The notes beneath the pieces are model-generated. The model was not told the DNA's origin, made no database searches, and saw only the letters and a list, made by a program, of their open reading frames with translations. Position numbers and translations under genes: made by a program. A stretch of 64,000 nt of DNA from Rahnella sikkimica (GTDB lineage Bacteria; Pseudomonadota; Gammaproteobacteria; Enterobacterales; Enterobacteriaceae). Positions 46,083-56,839 of the stretch are shown here, in pieces; positions within the stretch are counted from its first letter, which is position 1; every line of letters begins with the position of its first letter. The stretch covers positions 3,348,001 through 3,412,000 of the forward strand of contig NZ_CP019062.1 of NCBI RefSeq assembly GCF_002951615.1, in the 5' to 3' direction.

Positions 46083-47360
46083 TTATAGTTTCGCCAGCAT
46101 CGCGCGCGTCACCAGTACAACGCCATCTTCCGAACGGTAAAAACGACGGCTGTCTTCATCGGCATTCTCACCAATCACCATGCCTTCCGGGATCTGGCAG
46201 GCGCGGTCAATCACACATTTGCGTAAACGGCAGGAACGTCCCACATTCACATCCGGCAAAATAATCGTCGAATCAATATTGCAGAAAGAGTTGATGCGCA
46301 CCCGCGGGAACAGCACGGAATGCACCACCACCGAACCGGAAACAATACACCCACCGGCCACCAGCGAGTTCATGGTCATGCCATGACTGCCCGACCGGTC
46401 TTGCACAAATTTGGCGGGCGGCAACGGTTCCATGTGCGTGCGGATGGGCCAGTTGCGGTCATACATATCCAGTTCCGGCGTTACCGACGCCAGATCCAGA
46501 TTCGCACGCCAGTAGGCATCAAGCGTGCCCACATCCCGCCAGTACGGCGGCAATTCGTCATTTTGCGTCACGCAGGACAGGCCGAACGGATGCGCGCGTG
46601 CCACGCCCTGACGGGTCATTTTCGGGATCAGATCTTTGCCGAAATCATGGCTGGATTCTTCGCTCGCCATGTCTTCTTCAAGCATCCGGAAAAGATAGTC
46701 TGCATTAAAAATGTAGATGCCCATGCTCGCCAGCGCCATGTCCGGATTGCCCGGCATCGGCGGCGGATCTTTTGGCTTCTCGACGAAACTGGTGATCTGG
46801 TAATCCTCCGTTACGCCCATTACGCCAAATTCACTGGCTTCAGAAATCGGCACTTCGAGACAGGCGACGGTACATTCTCCGCCCTTCTGTACGTGGTCGA
46901 TGAGCATCCGCGAGTAGTCCATTTTGTAGATATGGTCCCCGGCCAGAATCACCACGAACTCGGCGTTATAGCGGCGGATAATATCCAGGTTCTGATACAC
47001 CGCATCGGCGGTGCCTTTGTACCAGTGTTCAGTACTGTGACGTTGCTGTGCCGGGAGTAAATCTACAAACTCGTTCATTTCTTCATTGAGGAAGGACCAG
47101 CCGCGCTGGATGTGCTGAACCAGCGTATGCGACTGATATTGTGTGATCACGCCAATGCGGCGGATCCCTGAATTCAGGCTATTCGACAGGGCAAAATCAA
47201 TGATGCGGAATTTCCCGCCAAAGTGAACGGCGGGTTTAGCCCGTGTTGAGGTCAAATCTTTCAGTCTTGAACCTCGTCCCCCGGCCAGAATCAACGCCAC
47301 GGATTTTAGCGGCAATTGTCGCGCCAGCATCACCGGGTCCCGATTATCTAATGTCGCCAT
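46083..47360 (-). CDS. glgC: Glucose-1-phosphate adenylyltransferase GlgC
   Basis: A 425-aa ADP-glucose pyrophosphorylase, the regulated step of glycogen synthesis. The nucleotide-binding motif [15 protein letters not shown], the N-terminal allosteric region and [20 protein letters not shown] with the sugar-binding Glu-Lys are seen. A left-handed beta-helix-type C-terminus follows. The start is the ATG giving [12 protein letters not shown], behind AAGGAGT; an open extension of 28 codons reaches back into glgX. Fructose-1,6-bisphosphate activation is expected from the enterobacterial family. Confidence 0.97.
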   Translation of the reverse strand: MATLDNRDPVMLARQLPLKSVALILAGGRGSRLKDLTSTRAKPAVHFGGKFRIIDFALSNSLNSGIRRIGVITQYQSHTLVQHIQRGWSFLNEEMNEFVDLLPAQQRHSTEHWYKGTADAVYQNLDIIRRYNAEFVVILAGDHIYKMDYSRMLIDHVQKGGECTVACLEVPISEASEFGVMGVTEDYQITSFVEKPKDPPPMPGNPDMALASMGIYIFNADYLFRMLEEDMASEESSHDFGKDLIPKMTRQGVARAHPFGLSCVTQNDELPPYWRDVGTLDAYWRANLDLASVTPELDMYDRNWPIRTHMEPLPPAKFVQDRSGSHGMTMNSLVAGGCIVSGSVVVHSVLFPRVRINSFCNIDSTIILPDVNVGRSCRLRKCVIDRACQIPEGMVIGENADEDSRRFYRSEDGVVLVTRAMLAKL

Positions 47361-47377
47361 ATATGACTCCTTCTTTT

Positions 47378-49402
47378 TTATAGTGACCGGCTCTGTGGAG
47401 TAAAATCTTGTAGGACACAGAGGGTTTTTGCTGCTGCCCGCCATTGCGAGCCTTCCATGACGCGCCGGGGTTCCTCATCAAAAAGCACGCTGTTGAACGG
47501 CGCAACCGGCTGCCAGTTTCCCGGCGGCAGATGCAGTTCAACCTCATGCAGTGAGGCATTCACGATCAACAACCAGCGCCGCGACAGGCAGATTTGCAGC
47601 CATTGCTGCGGCCCCTGCTCCCAGTCGCCGGTGCTCATCGGTTGCCCCTGCTGATTCAACCACTGCACGTCCTCACTGCCGTCCTGCCACCACCGGTTTT
47701 GCGTCAGCGCAGGAATTTTCCGGCGCAACGCAATCAGCGCGGAGACATAGGCCGTCAGGCCTTCGTCGGCATTTTCCCAATCGAGCCAGGTCAGCGGATT
47801 GTCCTGGCAATACGCGTTATTATTTCCCAACTGGCTGTTGCCCTGCTCATCACCGGCCAGCAGCATCGGCGTGCCCTGTGACAGAAACAGCGTCGCCAGC
47901 AACGCCCGCTGGCTGAGACGGCGTTGTCGCAACACCCCGTCAGACGCTTCCAGCCCTTCTTCGCCGTGGTTTTGGCTGAAGTTTTCGTTATGCCCGTCGC
48001 GGTTTTCCTCGCCGTTGGCCTGATTATGTTTCTGGTTAAAGCTCACTAAATCGCGCAACGTAAAACCGTCGTGCGCGGTCAGCATGTTGATGCTGGCGTA
48101 AGGTTCGCGCTGCGCGGGATTGAATCTGTCCGCCGATGCCGCGAGGCGCCCCGCAAACTGCCCGATGGAGATATCGCCGTGCAGCCAGAACTGACGCATT
48201 TCATCACGCCAGATATCGCTCCATTCGGCGAAGGGTGCCGGGAAATTGCCGAGCTGATAGCCGCCTGTGCCGATATCCCAGGGTTCAGCAATCAGTTTGA
48301 TTTTTGAAAGCACGGCGTCCTGCTTAATCGCCTCAAACAACGGCGATTGCGCGGTGAACGCCGGCGTTCTGCCGAGAAGCGTCGCTAAGTCAAAACGAAA
48401 ACCGTCAACGTGACATTCGCGTACCCAGTAATGCAGACAATCGAGCGTCCAGGCGATCACTTCATCATTTGTCAGACGCATGGCGTTGCCGCAGCCGGTC
48501 ATGTTGTTGTCCGAGCCGTCGTCGTTGAGCCAGTACCAGCTCGCATTGTCGATACCGCGAAACGAAATACACGGCCCGTCGATATCCAGTTCCGCGCTGT
48601 GGTTGAACACCACGTCGAGGATCACTTCTATGCCCGCCTGATGCAGCGCTTTGACCGCTGATTTAAATTCACTCAGCGCCGACACACCGCCCAGTCCGCT
48701 GGCATAGCTTTGCTCGACCGCACAAGGCGCCAGCACGTTATAGCCCCAGTAATTACTCAGGCCGAGGCGTTGCAAACGCGGCTCATCGGCATGATGCTGA
48801 ACCGGCAATAACTCAATGGCCGTCACGCCCAGATGCTGCAAATATTCGAGCATGACCGGATGCGCCAGCCCGGCGTAAGTGCCGCGGATCGCCGCCGGAA
48901 TTCGCGGATGCTGACGCGTCAGCCCGCGCACATGCGCTTCGTAAATCACGGTTTCGCCCCACGGCGTGGCGGGCGGTTTATCGTCTTCCCAGTCAAACTT
49001 ACCGGCGACGACCACTGATTTAGGTGCCACGACGGCACTGTCTTTATCGTCCGGTGCATCGGTGCCGCCGGTGAACCGCGCGTTATCCAGAAGCACGCCG
49101 TCAATCGCCCGCGCGCTGGGGTCAATCAGCACTTTCTTCGGGTTAAAGCGGTGCCCGTTTTGTGGATCAAAAGGCCCGTAAACGCGGTAACCGTAGCGCA
49201 GCCCGGCTTTCGCCTCGGGTAAAAAGCCGTGCCACAAATTGCCGGTCCGGCCCGGTAAAGGCAGATGCTGCTCGCTGCCGGTCTCATCAAAAAGACATAA
49301 CTCCACTTTTTCCGCATGCGCGGAGTACAGGCAAAAATTAACGCCGTTATCTCTGAGATGTGCGCCAAACGGCGCGGCCTGACCGGTTTCAAGCTGTTTC
49401 AT
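47378..49402 (-). CDS. glgX: Glycogen debranching enzyme GlgX
   Basis: A 674-aa GH13 isoamylase-type enzyme that removes side chains from phosphorylase-limit dextrins. A CBM48 N-terminal domain ([20 protein letters not shown]) precedes the barrel with [22 protein letters not shown] (nucleophile Asp), LIAEPWDIG (acid/base Glu) and [11 protein letters not shown]. Its ATG overlaps the glgB stop by one base (TAATG), implying coupling. Confidence 0.97.
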   Translation of the reverse strand: MKQLETGQAAPFGAHLRDNGVNFCLYSAHAEKVELCLFDETGSEQHLPLPGRTGNLWHGFLPEAKAGLRYGYRVYGPFDPQNGHRFNPKKVLIDPSARAIDGVLLDNARFTGGTDAPDDKDSAVVAPKSVVVAGKFDWEDDKPPATPWGETVIYEAHVRGLTRQHPRIPAAIRGTYAGLAHPVMLEYLQHLGVTAIELLPVQHHADEPRLQRLGLSNYWGYNVLAPCAVEQSYASGLGGVSALSEFKSAVKALHQAGIEVILDVVFNHSAELDIDGPCISFRGIDNASWYWLNDDGSDNNMTGCGNAMRLTNDEVIAWTLDCLHYWVRECHVDGFRFDLATLLGRTPAFTAQSPLFEAIKQDAVLSKIKLIAEPWDIGTGGYQLGNFPAPFAEWSDIWRDEMRQFWLHGDISIGQFAGRLAASADRFNPAQREPYASINMLTAHDGFTLRDLVSFNQKHNQANGEENRDGHNENFSQNHGEEGLEASDGVLRQRRLSQRALLATLFLSQGTPMLLAGDEQGNSQLGNNNAYCQDNPLTWLDWENADEGLTAYVSALIALRRKIPALTQNRWWQDGSEDVQWLNQQGQPMSTGDWEQGPQQWLQICLSRRWLLIVNASLHEVELHLPPGNWQPVAPFNSVLFDEEPRRVMEGSQWRAAAKTLCVLQDFTPQSRSL

Positions 49403-51588
49403 TAGACCTCTTCTCTTCGCAAATAAACGGTCGCCAGCGGCGGAATGGTGACGCTGATTGAATGCTCACGCTGATGATGACCGGTATTTTCACTGTAAAC
49501 GTCACCGCCGTTACCGACGTTGCTGCCACGGTAGAAGTGCGAATCGGTATTGAGAATTTCGTGATAACGCCCCGGACGGCTGATGCCAATCCGGTAGTGT
49601 TCGCGCGGAACCGGCGTGAAGTTGCTGATGACAATGATCTCGCCGCCATGTTCATCGCGTCGCGCGAAGGCAAAAATGGAGTTCTCGTGGTCGTCAACCA
49701 CCAGCCATTCAAAGCCGCGCGGGTTGTAATCAAGCTCATACAACGGTGCGTTGGCCTGATACGTCAGATTCAAATCACGTACCAGATGCTGCACGCCGCG
49801 GTGCCAGCCGGTCGGATCGTCAAGCAAATGCCAGTCGAGGCTGGCGTTGAAATTCCACTCGCGCCCCTGCGCAAATTCACCGCCCATGAACAGCAATTTT
49901 TTGCCCGGATGCGCCCACATGTAAGCGTAATAGGCACGCAGGTTGGCGAATTTCTGCCAGGTATCGCCGGGCATTCTGTCGAGCAGGGATTTTTTGCCGT
50001 GAACCACTTCGTCGTGCGAAAGCGGCAGGATGAAATTCTCGCTGTAGGCGTAAAGTACGCCGAACGTCATGAGATTGTGATGGTATTTGCGGTGAACCGG
50101 ATCCAACTGCATGTATTGAAGCGAATCGTGCATCCAGCCCAGATTCCATTTGTAATGGAAGCCCAGCCCGTTGGCGTCCGGCGGCATGGTGACGCCGGGA
50201 TAATCGGTGGATTCTTCCGCCAGCGTGACCGCGCCACCCAGCTCGCGCCCGATGGTCTGGTTGGTATATTTGAGGAAGGAAATCGCTTCGAGGTTTTCAC
50301 GACCGCCGTAATAGTTCGGGATCCACTCGCCGGGTTTGCGGCTGTAATCGCGATAAATCATCGAGGCCACCGCATCGACGCGCAGGCCATCAATGCCGAA
50401 ACGCTCAATCCAGTAAAAACCATTTCCCGCCAGATAGTTACGCACTTCATGGCGGCCATAATTGTAAATCAGCGTGTTCCAGTCCTGATGATAACCTTCG
50501 CGCGGATCGGCATATTCGTACAGCGCGGTGCCATCGAATTCCGCCAGTCCGTAGGAATCGCTCGGGAAATGCCCCGGCACCCAGTCGAGGATCACGTTCA
50601 GACCCGCGTCATGCGCGGCGTCGACAAACGCTTTGAAATCCATCGGCGTGCCAAAACGGCGGGTCGGCGCGTACATGCCTAACGGCTGATAACCCCAGCT
50701 GCCGTCGAACGGATGCTCGTTAACCGGCATCAGCTCAATGTGCGTGAAGCCCATCCATTTGGCGTAGGAAACCAGTTGCTCCGCCAGCTCGCCGTAGCTC
50801 AGCCAGAAGTTATCGTCGGTATGACGCCGCCATGAACCTAAGTGCACTTCATACACCGAAACCGGCTGATTGAGCGCATTGGCTTTCTTTCTGGCTTCTG
50901 AAAAAGGCACGACGTCCGGGATTTTCCTCACGCATGAAGCGGTGTCGGGGCGCATCTGTGCTTCGAACGCATACGGATCCGCGCGCAGGCTGACATGGCC
51001 ACGACAATCAATAATTTCGAATTTATACAACTGACCTTCGTGGACGGCCGGAATGAACAGCTCCCAGATGCCATTTTCACGGCGCTGACGCATCGGATGG
51101 CGGCGACCGTCCCAGAAGTTGAATTCACCCACAACGGAAACGCGCGTCGCGTTCGGTGCCCAGACGGCAAAACTGACGCCATCGACATCATCGAGCGTTT
51201 GCGGATGCGCGCCGAGTTTTTCGTAGGGCCGCAGATGTGTCCCTTCCGACAGCAGCCAGATATCCAGTTCCTGCAACAAGGTGCCGAAGCGATACGGGTC
51301 GTCAATCACATGGAGAGTGTCGCCCCAGCGCACTTCCAGCTTGTAGCGGAAAGCACTTTTACGCCGGGGAATGAGGCCGACGAAAAAACCACGATCGTCA
51401 TAACGACGCAGTTCAGCGACCTGCTTACCTTTTTCTACATCAATGACCCAGACCTGATCGGCATCCGGCAACAGCGCACGAACTTCCAGCCCGGCACTGA
51501 CGGAATGCATTCCCAAAAGAGAAAAAGGATCAGCGTAATGGCCAGAGATAATTTGATTAATGACGTGCTGATCGGGAAGTACAGACAT
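49402..51588 (-). CDS. glgB: 1,4-alpha-glucan branching enzyme GlgB
   Basis: A 728-aa GH13 branching enzyme, the same length as E. coli GlgB. An N-terminal CBM48 domain ([20 protein letters not shown]) is followed by GH13 motifs: [25 protein letters not shown] (nucleophile), [11 protein letters not shown] (acid/base) and [12 protein letters not shown]. It is the first gene of the glgBXCAP operon. Confidence 0.98.
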   Translation of the reverse strand: MSVLPDQHVINQIISGHYADPFSLLGMHSVSAGLEVRALLPDADQVWVIDVEKGKQVAELRRYDDRGFFVGLIPRRKSAFRYKLEVRWGDTLHVIDDPYRFGTLLQELDIWLLSEGTHLRPYEKLGAHPQTLDDVDGVSFAVWAPNATRVSVVGEFNFWDGRRHPMRQRRENGIWELFIPAVHEGQLYKFEIIDCRGHVSLRADPYAFEAQMRPDTASCVRKIPDVVPFSEARKKANALNQPVSVYEVHLGSWRRHTDDNFWLSYGELAEQLVSYAKWMGFTHIELMPVNEHPFDGSWGYQPLGMYAPTRRFGTPMDFKAFVDAAHDAGLNVILDWVPGHFPSDSYGLAEFDGTALYEYADPREGYHQDWNTLIYNYGRHEVRNYLAGNGFYWIERFGIDGLRVDAVASMIYRDYSRKPGEWIPNYYGGRENLEAISFLKYTNQTIGRELGGAVTLAEESTDYPGVTMPPDANGLGFHYKWNLGWMHDSLQYMQLDPVHRKYHHNLMTFGVLYAYSENFILPLSHDEVVHGKKSLLDRMPGDTWQKFANLRAYYAYMWAHPGKKLLFMGGEFAQGREWNFNASLDWHLLDDPTGWHRGVQHLVRDLNLTYQANAPLYELDYNPRGFEWLVVDDHENSIFAFARRDEHGGEIIVISNFTPVPREHYRIGISRPGRYHEILNTDSHFYRGSNVGNGGDVYSENTGHHQREHSISVTIPPLATVYLRREEV

Positions 51589-51612
51589 GTATTTCGTCCT
51601 ATGATTAATTAA

Positions 51613-51652
51613 ATCAATAAATCAATAAAATCAATAAAATCAATAAAATCAT
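51613..51652. repeat. A/T-rich short tandem repeat upstream of glgB
   Basis: ATCAATAAA recurs four times with a period of 8-9 bases, ending 25 bases upstream of the glgB start. The 407-base gap between asd and glgB otherwise holds the asd terminator and probably the glgB promoter; no gene is supported there. Confidence 0.7.
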
Positions 51653-51934
51653 TCAGGTATTCAATACGAAACGTGATCCCAGTTTGCTCCCCTTTTTCTT
51701 GTCACTTTGTGATCTGACGAGATTTCGTTTTACCAAAAAATGCGTGATGGCGCGTATGTTCACATTTTCCAAATAAGTTTCTGTTTCAGCTTCTCAAAGA
51801 GGCAGAGCTCTTCTACTAAGCATAGACAAAGGTTGGGTAAATCAGCGTCCAGAAACCGATGAATTTTTCGCAAAATGAAATTCAGAGAGTTGCGCTGGGA
51901 AAAGGCGGATAGGCAGTGAAGTGATTGATGATAG

Positions 51935-51968
51935 AAATAAAAACGGGACACCGTGCTGGTGTCCCGTT
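51935..51968 (-). terminator. Terminator after asd
   Basis: An 11-bp stem (AACGGGACACC / GGTGTCCCGTT) is followed on the minus strand by TTTTATTTC, 28 bases after the asd stop. Confidence 0.93.
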
Positions 51969-51995
51969 GGGCGTAAATCTGGGGGAGTGATGCCG

Positions 51996-53099
51996 TTAGA
52001 GCAAAATGCGCAACATGCGACGTAATGGCTCGGCAGCGCCCCACAGCAACTGGTCACCAACGGTGAACGCAGACAGATATTGCGGACCCATATTCAGTTT
52101 ACGCAAACGACCCACCGGCGTATTCATGGTGCCGGTCACGGCGGCTGGCGTCAGCTCACGCATCGACAACTCACGGTCGTTCGGGATGACGCGAACCCAG
52201 TCGTTGTGCGAAGCCAGCATTTGTTCAATTTCCGGAATCGACACGTCTTTTTTCAGTTTCAGCGTGAACGCCTGGCTGTGACAGCGCAGCGCACCGATGC
52301 GGACGCACAGGCCATCCACCGGAATGATGCTGGACGTACCGAGAATTTTGTTGGTTTCCGCCTGACCTTTCCACTCTTCTTTGGTCTGGCCGTTATCGAG
52401 CTGTTTGTCGATCCACGGGATCAGACCGCCCGCCAGCGGAACACCAAAGTTATCGGTCGGCAGCGTGCCACTGCGGGTCAGCCCCGTCACTTTGCGTTCG
52501 ATATCCAGAATGGCAGACGCCGGGTTTTCCAGCTCTTTCGCCACGCTGTTGTGCAGCATACCCATTTGGGTCAGCAGTTCGCGCATGTGGCGCGCGCCGC
52601 CGCCGGAAGCCGCCTGATACGTTGCAACCGACGCCCATTCGATCAGATCATTGGCGAACAAACCGCCGAGGGACATGAGCATCAGGCTGACGGTACAGTT
52701 ACCGCCCACAAAGGTTTTGATGCCTTTGTCGATACCCTGATGAATAACCGCGCTGTTCACCGGATCGAGGATGATTATCGCGTCATCTTCCATTCTCAGA
52801 GAGGATGCTGCGTCAATCCAGTAGCCAGACCAACCGATTTCACGCAGCTTCGGGTAGATTTCATTGGTATAATCGCCGCCCTGACAGGTGATGATAATGT
52901 CCAGCGCACTCAGTGCGTCCAGATCATAGGCATCCTGCAAGGTCCCGGACTGCCCCGTGAAAGAAGGCGCGGCCTGACCGTGCTGAGAGGTGGAGAAGAA
53001 TACCGGACGGATAGCGTCGAAATCGCGTTCTTCAATCATGCGTTGCATGAGTACAGAACCGACCATTCCACGCCAGCCAACGAAACCTACATTTTTCAT
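51996..53099 (-). CDS. asd: Aspartate-semialdehyde dehydrogenase Asd
   Basis: A 367-aa NADP-dependent enzyme common to the lysine, threonine, methionine and diaminopimelate pathways. The NADP-binding [15 protein letters not shown] and the active-site cysteine Cys135 in [12 protein letters not shown] are present. The length equals E. coli Asd. It lies between the glg operon and divergent yhgN, as in E. coli. The 217 bases to yhgN should hold both promoters; I see no clear riboswitch. Confidence 0.98.
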   Translation of the reverse strand: MKNVGFVGWRGMVGSVLMQRMIEERDFDAIRPVFFSTSQHGQAAPSFTGQSGTLQDAYDLDALSALDIIITCQGGDYTNEIYPKLREIGWSGYWIDAASSLRMEDDAIIILDPVNSAVIHQGIDKGIKTFVGGNCTVSLMLMSLGGLFANDLIEWASVATYQAASGGGARHMRELLTQMGMLHNSVAKELENPASAILDIERKVTGLTRSGTLPTDNFGVPLAGGLIPWIDKQLDNGQTKEEWKGQAETNKILGTSSIIPVDGLCVRIGALRCHSQAFTLKLKKDVSIPEIEQMLASHNDWVRVIPNDRELSMRELTPAAVTGTMNTPVGRLRKLNMGPQYLSAFTVGDQLLWGAAEPLRRMLRILL

Positions 53100-53316
53100 A
53101 ATATCTGTCCTGCCCTGAGGGTGATAACGGCTTAAAAAGCTTAATACGCGTTTGCACTACACAGGGGCCTTTTTATGAGGCACCCTGCTCTGTTAACGCG
53201 CTGGTCTCCCACCTTACAAAATGTACTAAAAGTGGCAAGTGAATTTAATCAATAGTGCAGCCTTTAATAGCAGCACAGCTTATATCTGGCGTTTTTAAAC
53301 CAAATTTGAGGTAGTC

Positions 53317-53910
53317 ATGACCGAAATGATTTCAGCAACTATTTTGCTGTTTTTAATTATGGATCCGCTGGGCAACTTACCGATTTTTATGTCGGTGTTA
53401 AAACATCTTGATCCGAAGCGCCGCCGCGTGGTGCTGATCCGCGAAATGCTGATTGCCCTGATCCTGATGCTGATTTTCCTGTTCGCCGGGGAAAAAATCC
53501 TGTCATTCCTGAATTTGCGTACCGAAACCGTGTCGATTTCCGGCGGTATCATTCTGTTCCTGATTGCCATCAAAATGATTTTCCCTTCGGAAGAGAAAAG
53601 CAGCAGCGGCCTGCCTGCCGGTGAAGAACCGTTTCTCGTCCCGATGGCGATCCCGCTGGTCGCCGGGCCGTCGATTCTCGCCACGCTGATGCTGCTTTCG
53701 CACCAGTATCCGAATCAGATGAGTCATCTCACGCTGGCCCTGTTTATCGCCTGGGGGTTATCGATGGGGATCCTGCTGCTGTCGAATCTGTTCCTGCGCC
53801 TGCTCGGCGACAAAGGCGTCAGCGCCCTCGAACGCCTGATGGGCCTGATTCTGGTCATGCTTTCCACGCAGATGTTCTTAGATGGGATCAGGGCGTATTT
53901 GAAAATTTAG
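53317..53910 (+). CDS. yhgN: MarC-family inner-membrane protein YhgN
   Basis: A 197-aa membrane protein with about six helices (TILLFLIMDPLGNLPIFMSV, GGIILFLIAIKMIF, PMAIPLVAGPSILATLMLL). It has the same length as E. coli YhgN. The MarC family has no firmly established substrate; antibiotic export was proposed and later doubted. It stands divergent from asd. Confidence 0.95.
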   Translation: MTEMISATILLFLIMDPLGNLPIFMSVLKHLDPKRRRVVLIREMLIALILMLIFLFAGEKILSFLNLRTETVSISGGIILFLIAIKMIFPSEEKSSSGLPAGEEPFLVPMAIPLVAGPSILATLMLLSHQYPNQMSHLTLALFIAWGLSMGILLLSNLFLRLLGDKGVSALERLMGLILVMLSTQMFLDGIRAYLKI

Positions 53911-53928
53911 AAGGGTATTAAATAGACA

Positions 53929-53952
53929 AAATATACCCATGTGGGTATATTT
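53929..53952. promoter_or_regulatory. 11+11 bp palindrome upstream of the HigBA-type pair
   Basis: AAATATACCCA (53929-53939) and TGGGTATATTT (53942-53952) are exact inverted copies with a 2-base centre. The site ends 31 bases before the likely toxin start. A half-copy (GGGTAT) lies at 53913-53918. It is a strong candidate operator for the antitoxin. Confidence 0.7.
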
Positions 53953-53983
53953 GTATTTCGAATGTTCAGGGATGAGAACACGG

Positions 53984-54331
53984 ATGAAAACGCTTTTCTG
54001 GATTGGAAGCAGTAAAAAAGATTTGGCGTCATTGCCGGAAGATATTCAGGATTCTTTCGGTTACGCCCTGCATCTGGCGCAAACAGGCAGCAAACATTGT
54101 CATGCCAAGCCGTTGAAAGGCTACAAAGGTGCAGGCGTTTTGGAAGTTGTGGAAGATCTGTCAGGTGATACTTATCGCGCGGTTTATACCGTGAAAATTG
54201 CCACCGCAGTGTATGTCTTACACGTTTTCCAGAAAAAGTCCTCAAGTGGTATCGCTACGCCAAAACCTGATATTGATAAGATCAACGAACGTCTGAAAAT
54301 TGCTGAAGCTCATGCAAGAGGACAAATTTAA
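53984..54331 (+). CDS. HigB/RelE-superfamily toxin (Gp49-like)
   Basis: A 115-aa protein of the phage-derived Gp49-like / HigB family. The family core is visible: GSSKKDLASLPEDIQDSFGY, KPLKGYKGAGVLEVVED, TYRAVYTVKIATAVYVLHVF and QKKSSSGIATPKPDI. These toxins are mRNA interferases acting at the ribosome. The start MKTLFWIGSSK gives the usual family size; ATG 53972 and an upstream in-frame ATG at 53939 inside the palindrome are alternatives. The stop overlaps the antitoxin ATG (TAATG). Toxin-before-antitoxin order is typical of higBA. Confidence 0.9.
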   Translation: MKTLFWIGSSKKDLASLPEDIQDSFGYALHLAQTGSKHCHAKPLKGYKGAGVLEVVEDLSGDTYRAVYTVKIATAVYVLHVFQKKSSSGIATPKPDIDKINERLKIAEAHARGQI

Positions 54332-54654
54332 TGAAAGACCCCATTGAAGTTGAAATCAGCAGCGGGAATGTTTACGCCGACATCGGCTTATCCGATGCAG
54401 AAGAAATGCTTATTAAAGCTCAGCTTGCTCAGAAAATCGGCGAGCTTATGCAGAACCGACGCCTGACTCAGGCTGCAGCCGCTAAGCTTTTTGGCATGAC
54501 TCAACCGAAAGTATCTGCACTCCTTCGTGGTCAGTTCCGTGGGATTAGCGAAGCGAAGATGATTGAGTGTCTTAATAAGTTAGGCCGGGATGTGCAAATC
54601 GTTATCGCTGAGTCCCGGCAAGTCACTGGTACGTTGAAAGTCGTATTTGCATAA
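54331..54654 (+). CDS. XRE-family antitoxin, HigA-type
   Basis: A 107-aa HTH protein. An N-terminal extension (KDPIEVEISSGNVYADIGL) precedes the HTH (RRLTQAAAAKLFGMTQPKVS, ALLRGQFRGISEAKMIECLN). It should neutralise the upstream toxin and repress the pair through the palindrome at 53929-53952. A terminator follows. Confidence 0.92.
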   Translation: MKDPIEVEISSGNVYADIGLSDAEEMLIKAQLAQKIGELMQNRRLTQAAAAKLFGMTQPKVSALLRGQFRGISEAKMIECLNKLGRDVQIVIAESRQVTGTLKVVFA

Positions 54655-54688
54655 AACGGCGACACATTCAGATATTGTAAATAACAAA

Positions 54689-54714
54689 GGCGAGCCAGAT
54701 GGCTCGCCGTTTTT
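54689..54714 (+). terminator. Terminator after the HigA-type gene
   Basis: An exact 8-bp stem (GGCGAGCC / GGCTCGCC) with an AGAT loop is followed by GTTTTT. It lies between convergent higA and gntT; the T tract on the minus side is short, so it serves mainly the plus strand. Confidence 0.88.
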
Positions 54715-54739
54715 GTTTCATATCAGGGGTGAATTCGTA

Positions 54740-56056
54740 TCAAACCACCATCGACAGCAACAGGCATCCCGCCAGGCCGCACACGGAAATAATGGTTTCC
54801 AGCACGGACCAGGATTTGAAGGTTTCGACGATGCTCAGGTTGAAGTATTCCTTGAACAGCCAGAAGCCGGGGTCATTAACATGAGAGAAAATAACGCTGC
54901 CGGAACCGACCGCGATCACCATCAGCTCAGGGCTGACGCCGGTAGTCGCAATCAACGGAGCCGCGATACCGCCTGCCGTGATCGCCGCAACGGTTGCGGA
55001 ACCCAGCGCGAGACGTAAAACAGCAGCAATAGACCACGCCAGCAGGATTGGTGATAAGTGGCTGCCATCCATCAGGGCTGCAATATATTTCTCGATACCG
55101 CTGTCGACCAGAACCTGCTTGAACGCACCGCCACCGCCAATAATTAACAGCATCATCGCGATGATTTTGATGGAATCGGTCACGGTTGCCATGACGTCTT
55201 CCATCTTACGGCCACGGTTCAGGCCGAAGGTGAAGATGGCGATCAGCACCGCAATCAGCGTTGCTATCACCGGGTCGCCGAAGAATTCAGCGTACGCCAG
55301 AACCGGGTGGCCTTTCGGCAGGATCATTTCGCAAACGGCGCGGAATGCCATCAGAATCACCGGTACCAGAGACGTCGCGACGCTCACGCCAAAGCTTGGC
55401 ATCTCTTCTTCGGTAAAGGTTTTCGGATTGAACAGGCCTTCCGGCACCGGTTTATCGATACCTTTGAGGAAGCGCGCAAACACCGGCCCCGCCAGAATTA
55501 CCGTTGGCACTGCAAGCAGTGAACCGTAGAGTAAGGTTTTCCCCATATCCGCATGGAAAATGGTGGCGATTGCGGTCGGGCCAGGGTGCGGAGGCAGGAA
55601 ACCGTGGGTCACGGATAACGCAGCCGCCATCGGCACACCGACGTACAACAGGGGTAAACGCGCTGCCGCGGCAACGGTGAAGACCAACGGCAGCATCAGC
55701 ACGAAGCCGACTTCATAGAACAGCGCAAAACCGACGATAAAACCGGTCAGCACGATGGCCCACTGAATGTGCTCACGGCCAAATTTGGCGATAAGCGTTG
55801 TTGCGATACGTTGTGCGCCGCCGCAATCCGCCAGCATTTTACCGAGCATGGCCCCGAAGCCCATGATCAGCGCCAGGCTGCCCAGCGTTCCGCCTACCCC
55901 GTTTTTGATCGACGTAATGACTTTATCGACCGGCATACCTTGCATAATCCCGACCGCCAGAGCGACCAGGATCAGCGCGATAAAGCCATTCAGCTTAAAT
56001 CGGATCATCAGTAACAACAGCAGTGCAACGCCCACCGCTACAATAACTATTGGCAT
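54740..56056 (-). CDS. gntT: High-affinity gluconate:H+ symporter GntT
   Basis: A 438-aa inner-membrane permease of the GntP family with about 12-14 helices. The length and long identical stretches (LIMGFGAMLGKMLADCGGAQ, ALSVTHGFLPPHPGPTAIAT, VNDPGFWLFKEYFNLS) fit E. coli GntT better than GntU (446 aa). It takes the place of gntU but is divergent from gntK rather than downstream of it. A perfect CRP site and a large GntR palindrome lie in the gap. Confidence 0.94.
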   Translation of the reverse strand: MPIVIVAVGVALLLLLMIRFKLNGFIALILVALAVGIMQGMPVDKVITSIKNGVGGTLGSLALIMGFGAMLGKMLADCGGAQRIATTLIAKFGREHIQWAIVLTGFIVGFALFYEVGFVLMLPLVFTVAAAARLPLLYVGVPMAAALSVTHGFLPPHPGPTAIATIFHADMGKTLLYGSLLAVPTVILAGPVFARFLKGIDKPVPEGLFNPKTFTEEEMPSFGVSVATSLVPVILMAFRAVCEMILPKGHPVLAYAEFFGDPVIATLIAVLIAIFTFGLNRGRKMEDVMATVTDSIKIIAMMLLIIGGGGAFKQVLVDSGIEKYIAALMDGSHLSPILLAWSIAAVLRLALGSATVAAITAGGIAAPLIATTGVSPELMVIAVGSGSVIFSHVNDPGFWLFKEYFNLSIVETFKSWSVLETIISVCGLAGCLLLSMVV

Positions 56057-56191
56057 ATTCTTCCCCTCATGCGGTCACCGTGGCATCGTGGCCAGGCGGG
56101 GTGACGCATTGTTTTTAATTTTCAACATGTTGTAGGAATTAACAGTGCAACGGGTACAGACCGCGACCGCTAAAACAGCAGTGCATTCCTT

Positions 56192-56207
56192 TGTGATATT
56201 AGTCACA
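56192..56207. promoter_or_regulatory. CRP site between gntT and gntK
   Basis: TGTGA-TATTAG-TCACA matches all ten consensus half-site positions. It lies about 135 bases before gntT and 97 before gntK. Confidence 0.85.
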
Positions 56208-56215
56208 TCTCCATT

Positions 56216-56243
56216 TGTTACCGGTATCATGATACCGGTAACA
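56216..56243. promoter_or_regulatory. GntR double operator between gntT and gntK
   Basis: TGTTACCGGTATCA (56216-56229) followed directly by TGATACCGGTAACA (56230-56243) makes a perfect 28-bp palindrome. Each half resembles the known GntR site (TGTTACC-N-GGTAACA type). It lies between divergent gntT and gntK, suited to joint repression by GntR. Confidence 0.85.
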
Positions 56244-56303
56244 TGCTAATATTAGGACTCACTACGCAGTCGAAATGTTCATTTTGGGATAGAGATCATA
56301 CTT

Positions 56304-56819
56304 ATGGCAGGACAAAGCATCATTCTGATGGGCGTGTCAGGCAGCGGTAAATCCACCGTCGGCGCGGCACTGGCCCGTGAAATTAACGCAAAATTCATCG
56401 ACGGTGATGATCTTCATCCCCGCGCCAATATTCAAAAGATGGCCAGCGGTACACCGCTGAATGACGACGATCGTGCGCCGTGGTTATTACGTCTGAATGA
56501 CGCGGCTTACAGCCTGCGCCATAAAAATGAAACCGGTATTATTGTTTGTTCCGCGCTGAAACGCCGCTACCGCGACGCGCTGCGTAAAGACAACGAAGGC
56601 ATGGTGTTCATCTACATGAAAGGCAGTTTTGACGTGATCGCCGAACGCCTGAAAGCACGTGCCGGGCATTTTATGCCGACGGATTTACTGAGAAGCCAGT
56701 TCGATGCGCTCGAAGAACCGGGCGAAGATGAGCCGGATGTCCTGCGCGTGAATATCGATCATCAATTTGAAGGGGTGGTCGATCGCTGCGTAGCCGCCTT
56801 GAAAACATTACAGAAGTAA
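56304..56819 (+). CDS. gntK: Gluconokinase GntK
   Basis: A 171-aa thermoresistant-type gluconokinase that phosphorylates gluconate to 6-phosphogluconate. The Walker A motif GVSGSGKSTVGAAL is at the N-terminus, followed by FIDGDDLHPRANIQKMASG and CSALKRRYRDALR. It pairs with divergent gntT and convergent gntR, so uptake, kinase and repressor are together. Confidence 0.97.
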   Translation: MAGQSIILMGVSGSGKSTVGAALAREINAKFIDGDDLHPRANIQKMASGTPLNDDDRAPWLLRLNDAAYSLRHKNETGIIVCSALKRRYRDALRKDNEGMVFIYMKGSFDVIAERLKARAGHFMPTDLLRSQFDALEEPGEDEPDVLRVNIDHQFEGVVDRCVAALKTLQK

Positions 56820-56839
56820 CTGGCTATCAATCGCGCCGC

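Noticed and set aside
49462..50682. 406-codon open frame on the plus strand
   Set aside because: Antisense shadow of glgB; low-complexity Val/Arg/His composition and no ribosome site.
52080..53135. 351-codon open frame on the plus strand
   Set aside because: Antisense to asd, whose identity is certain; no family resemblance.
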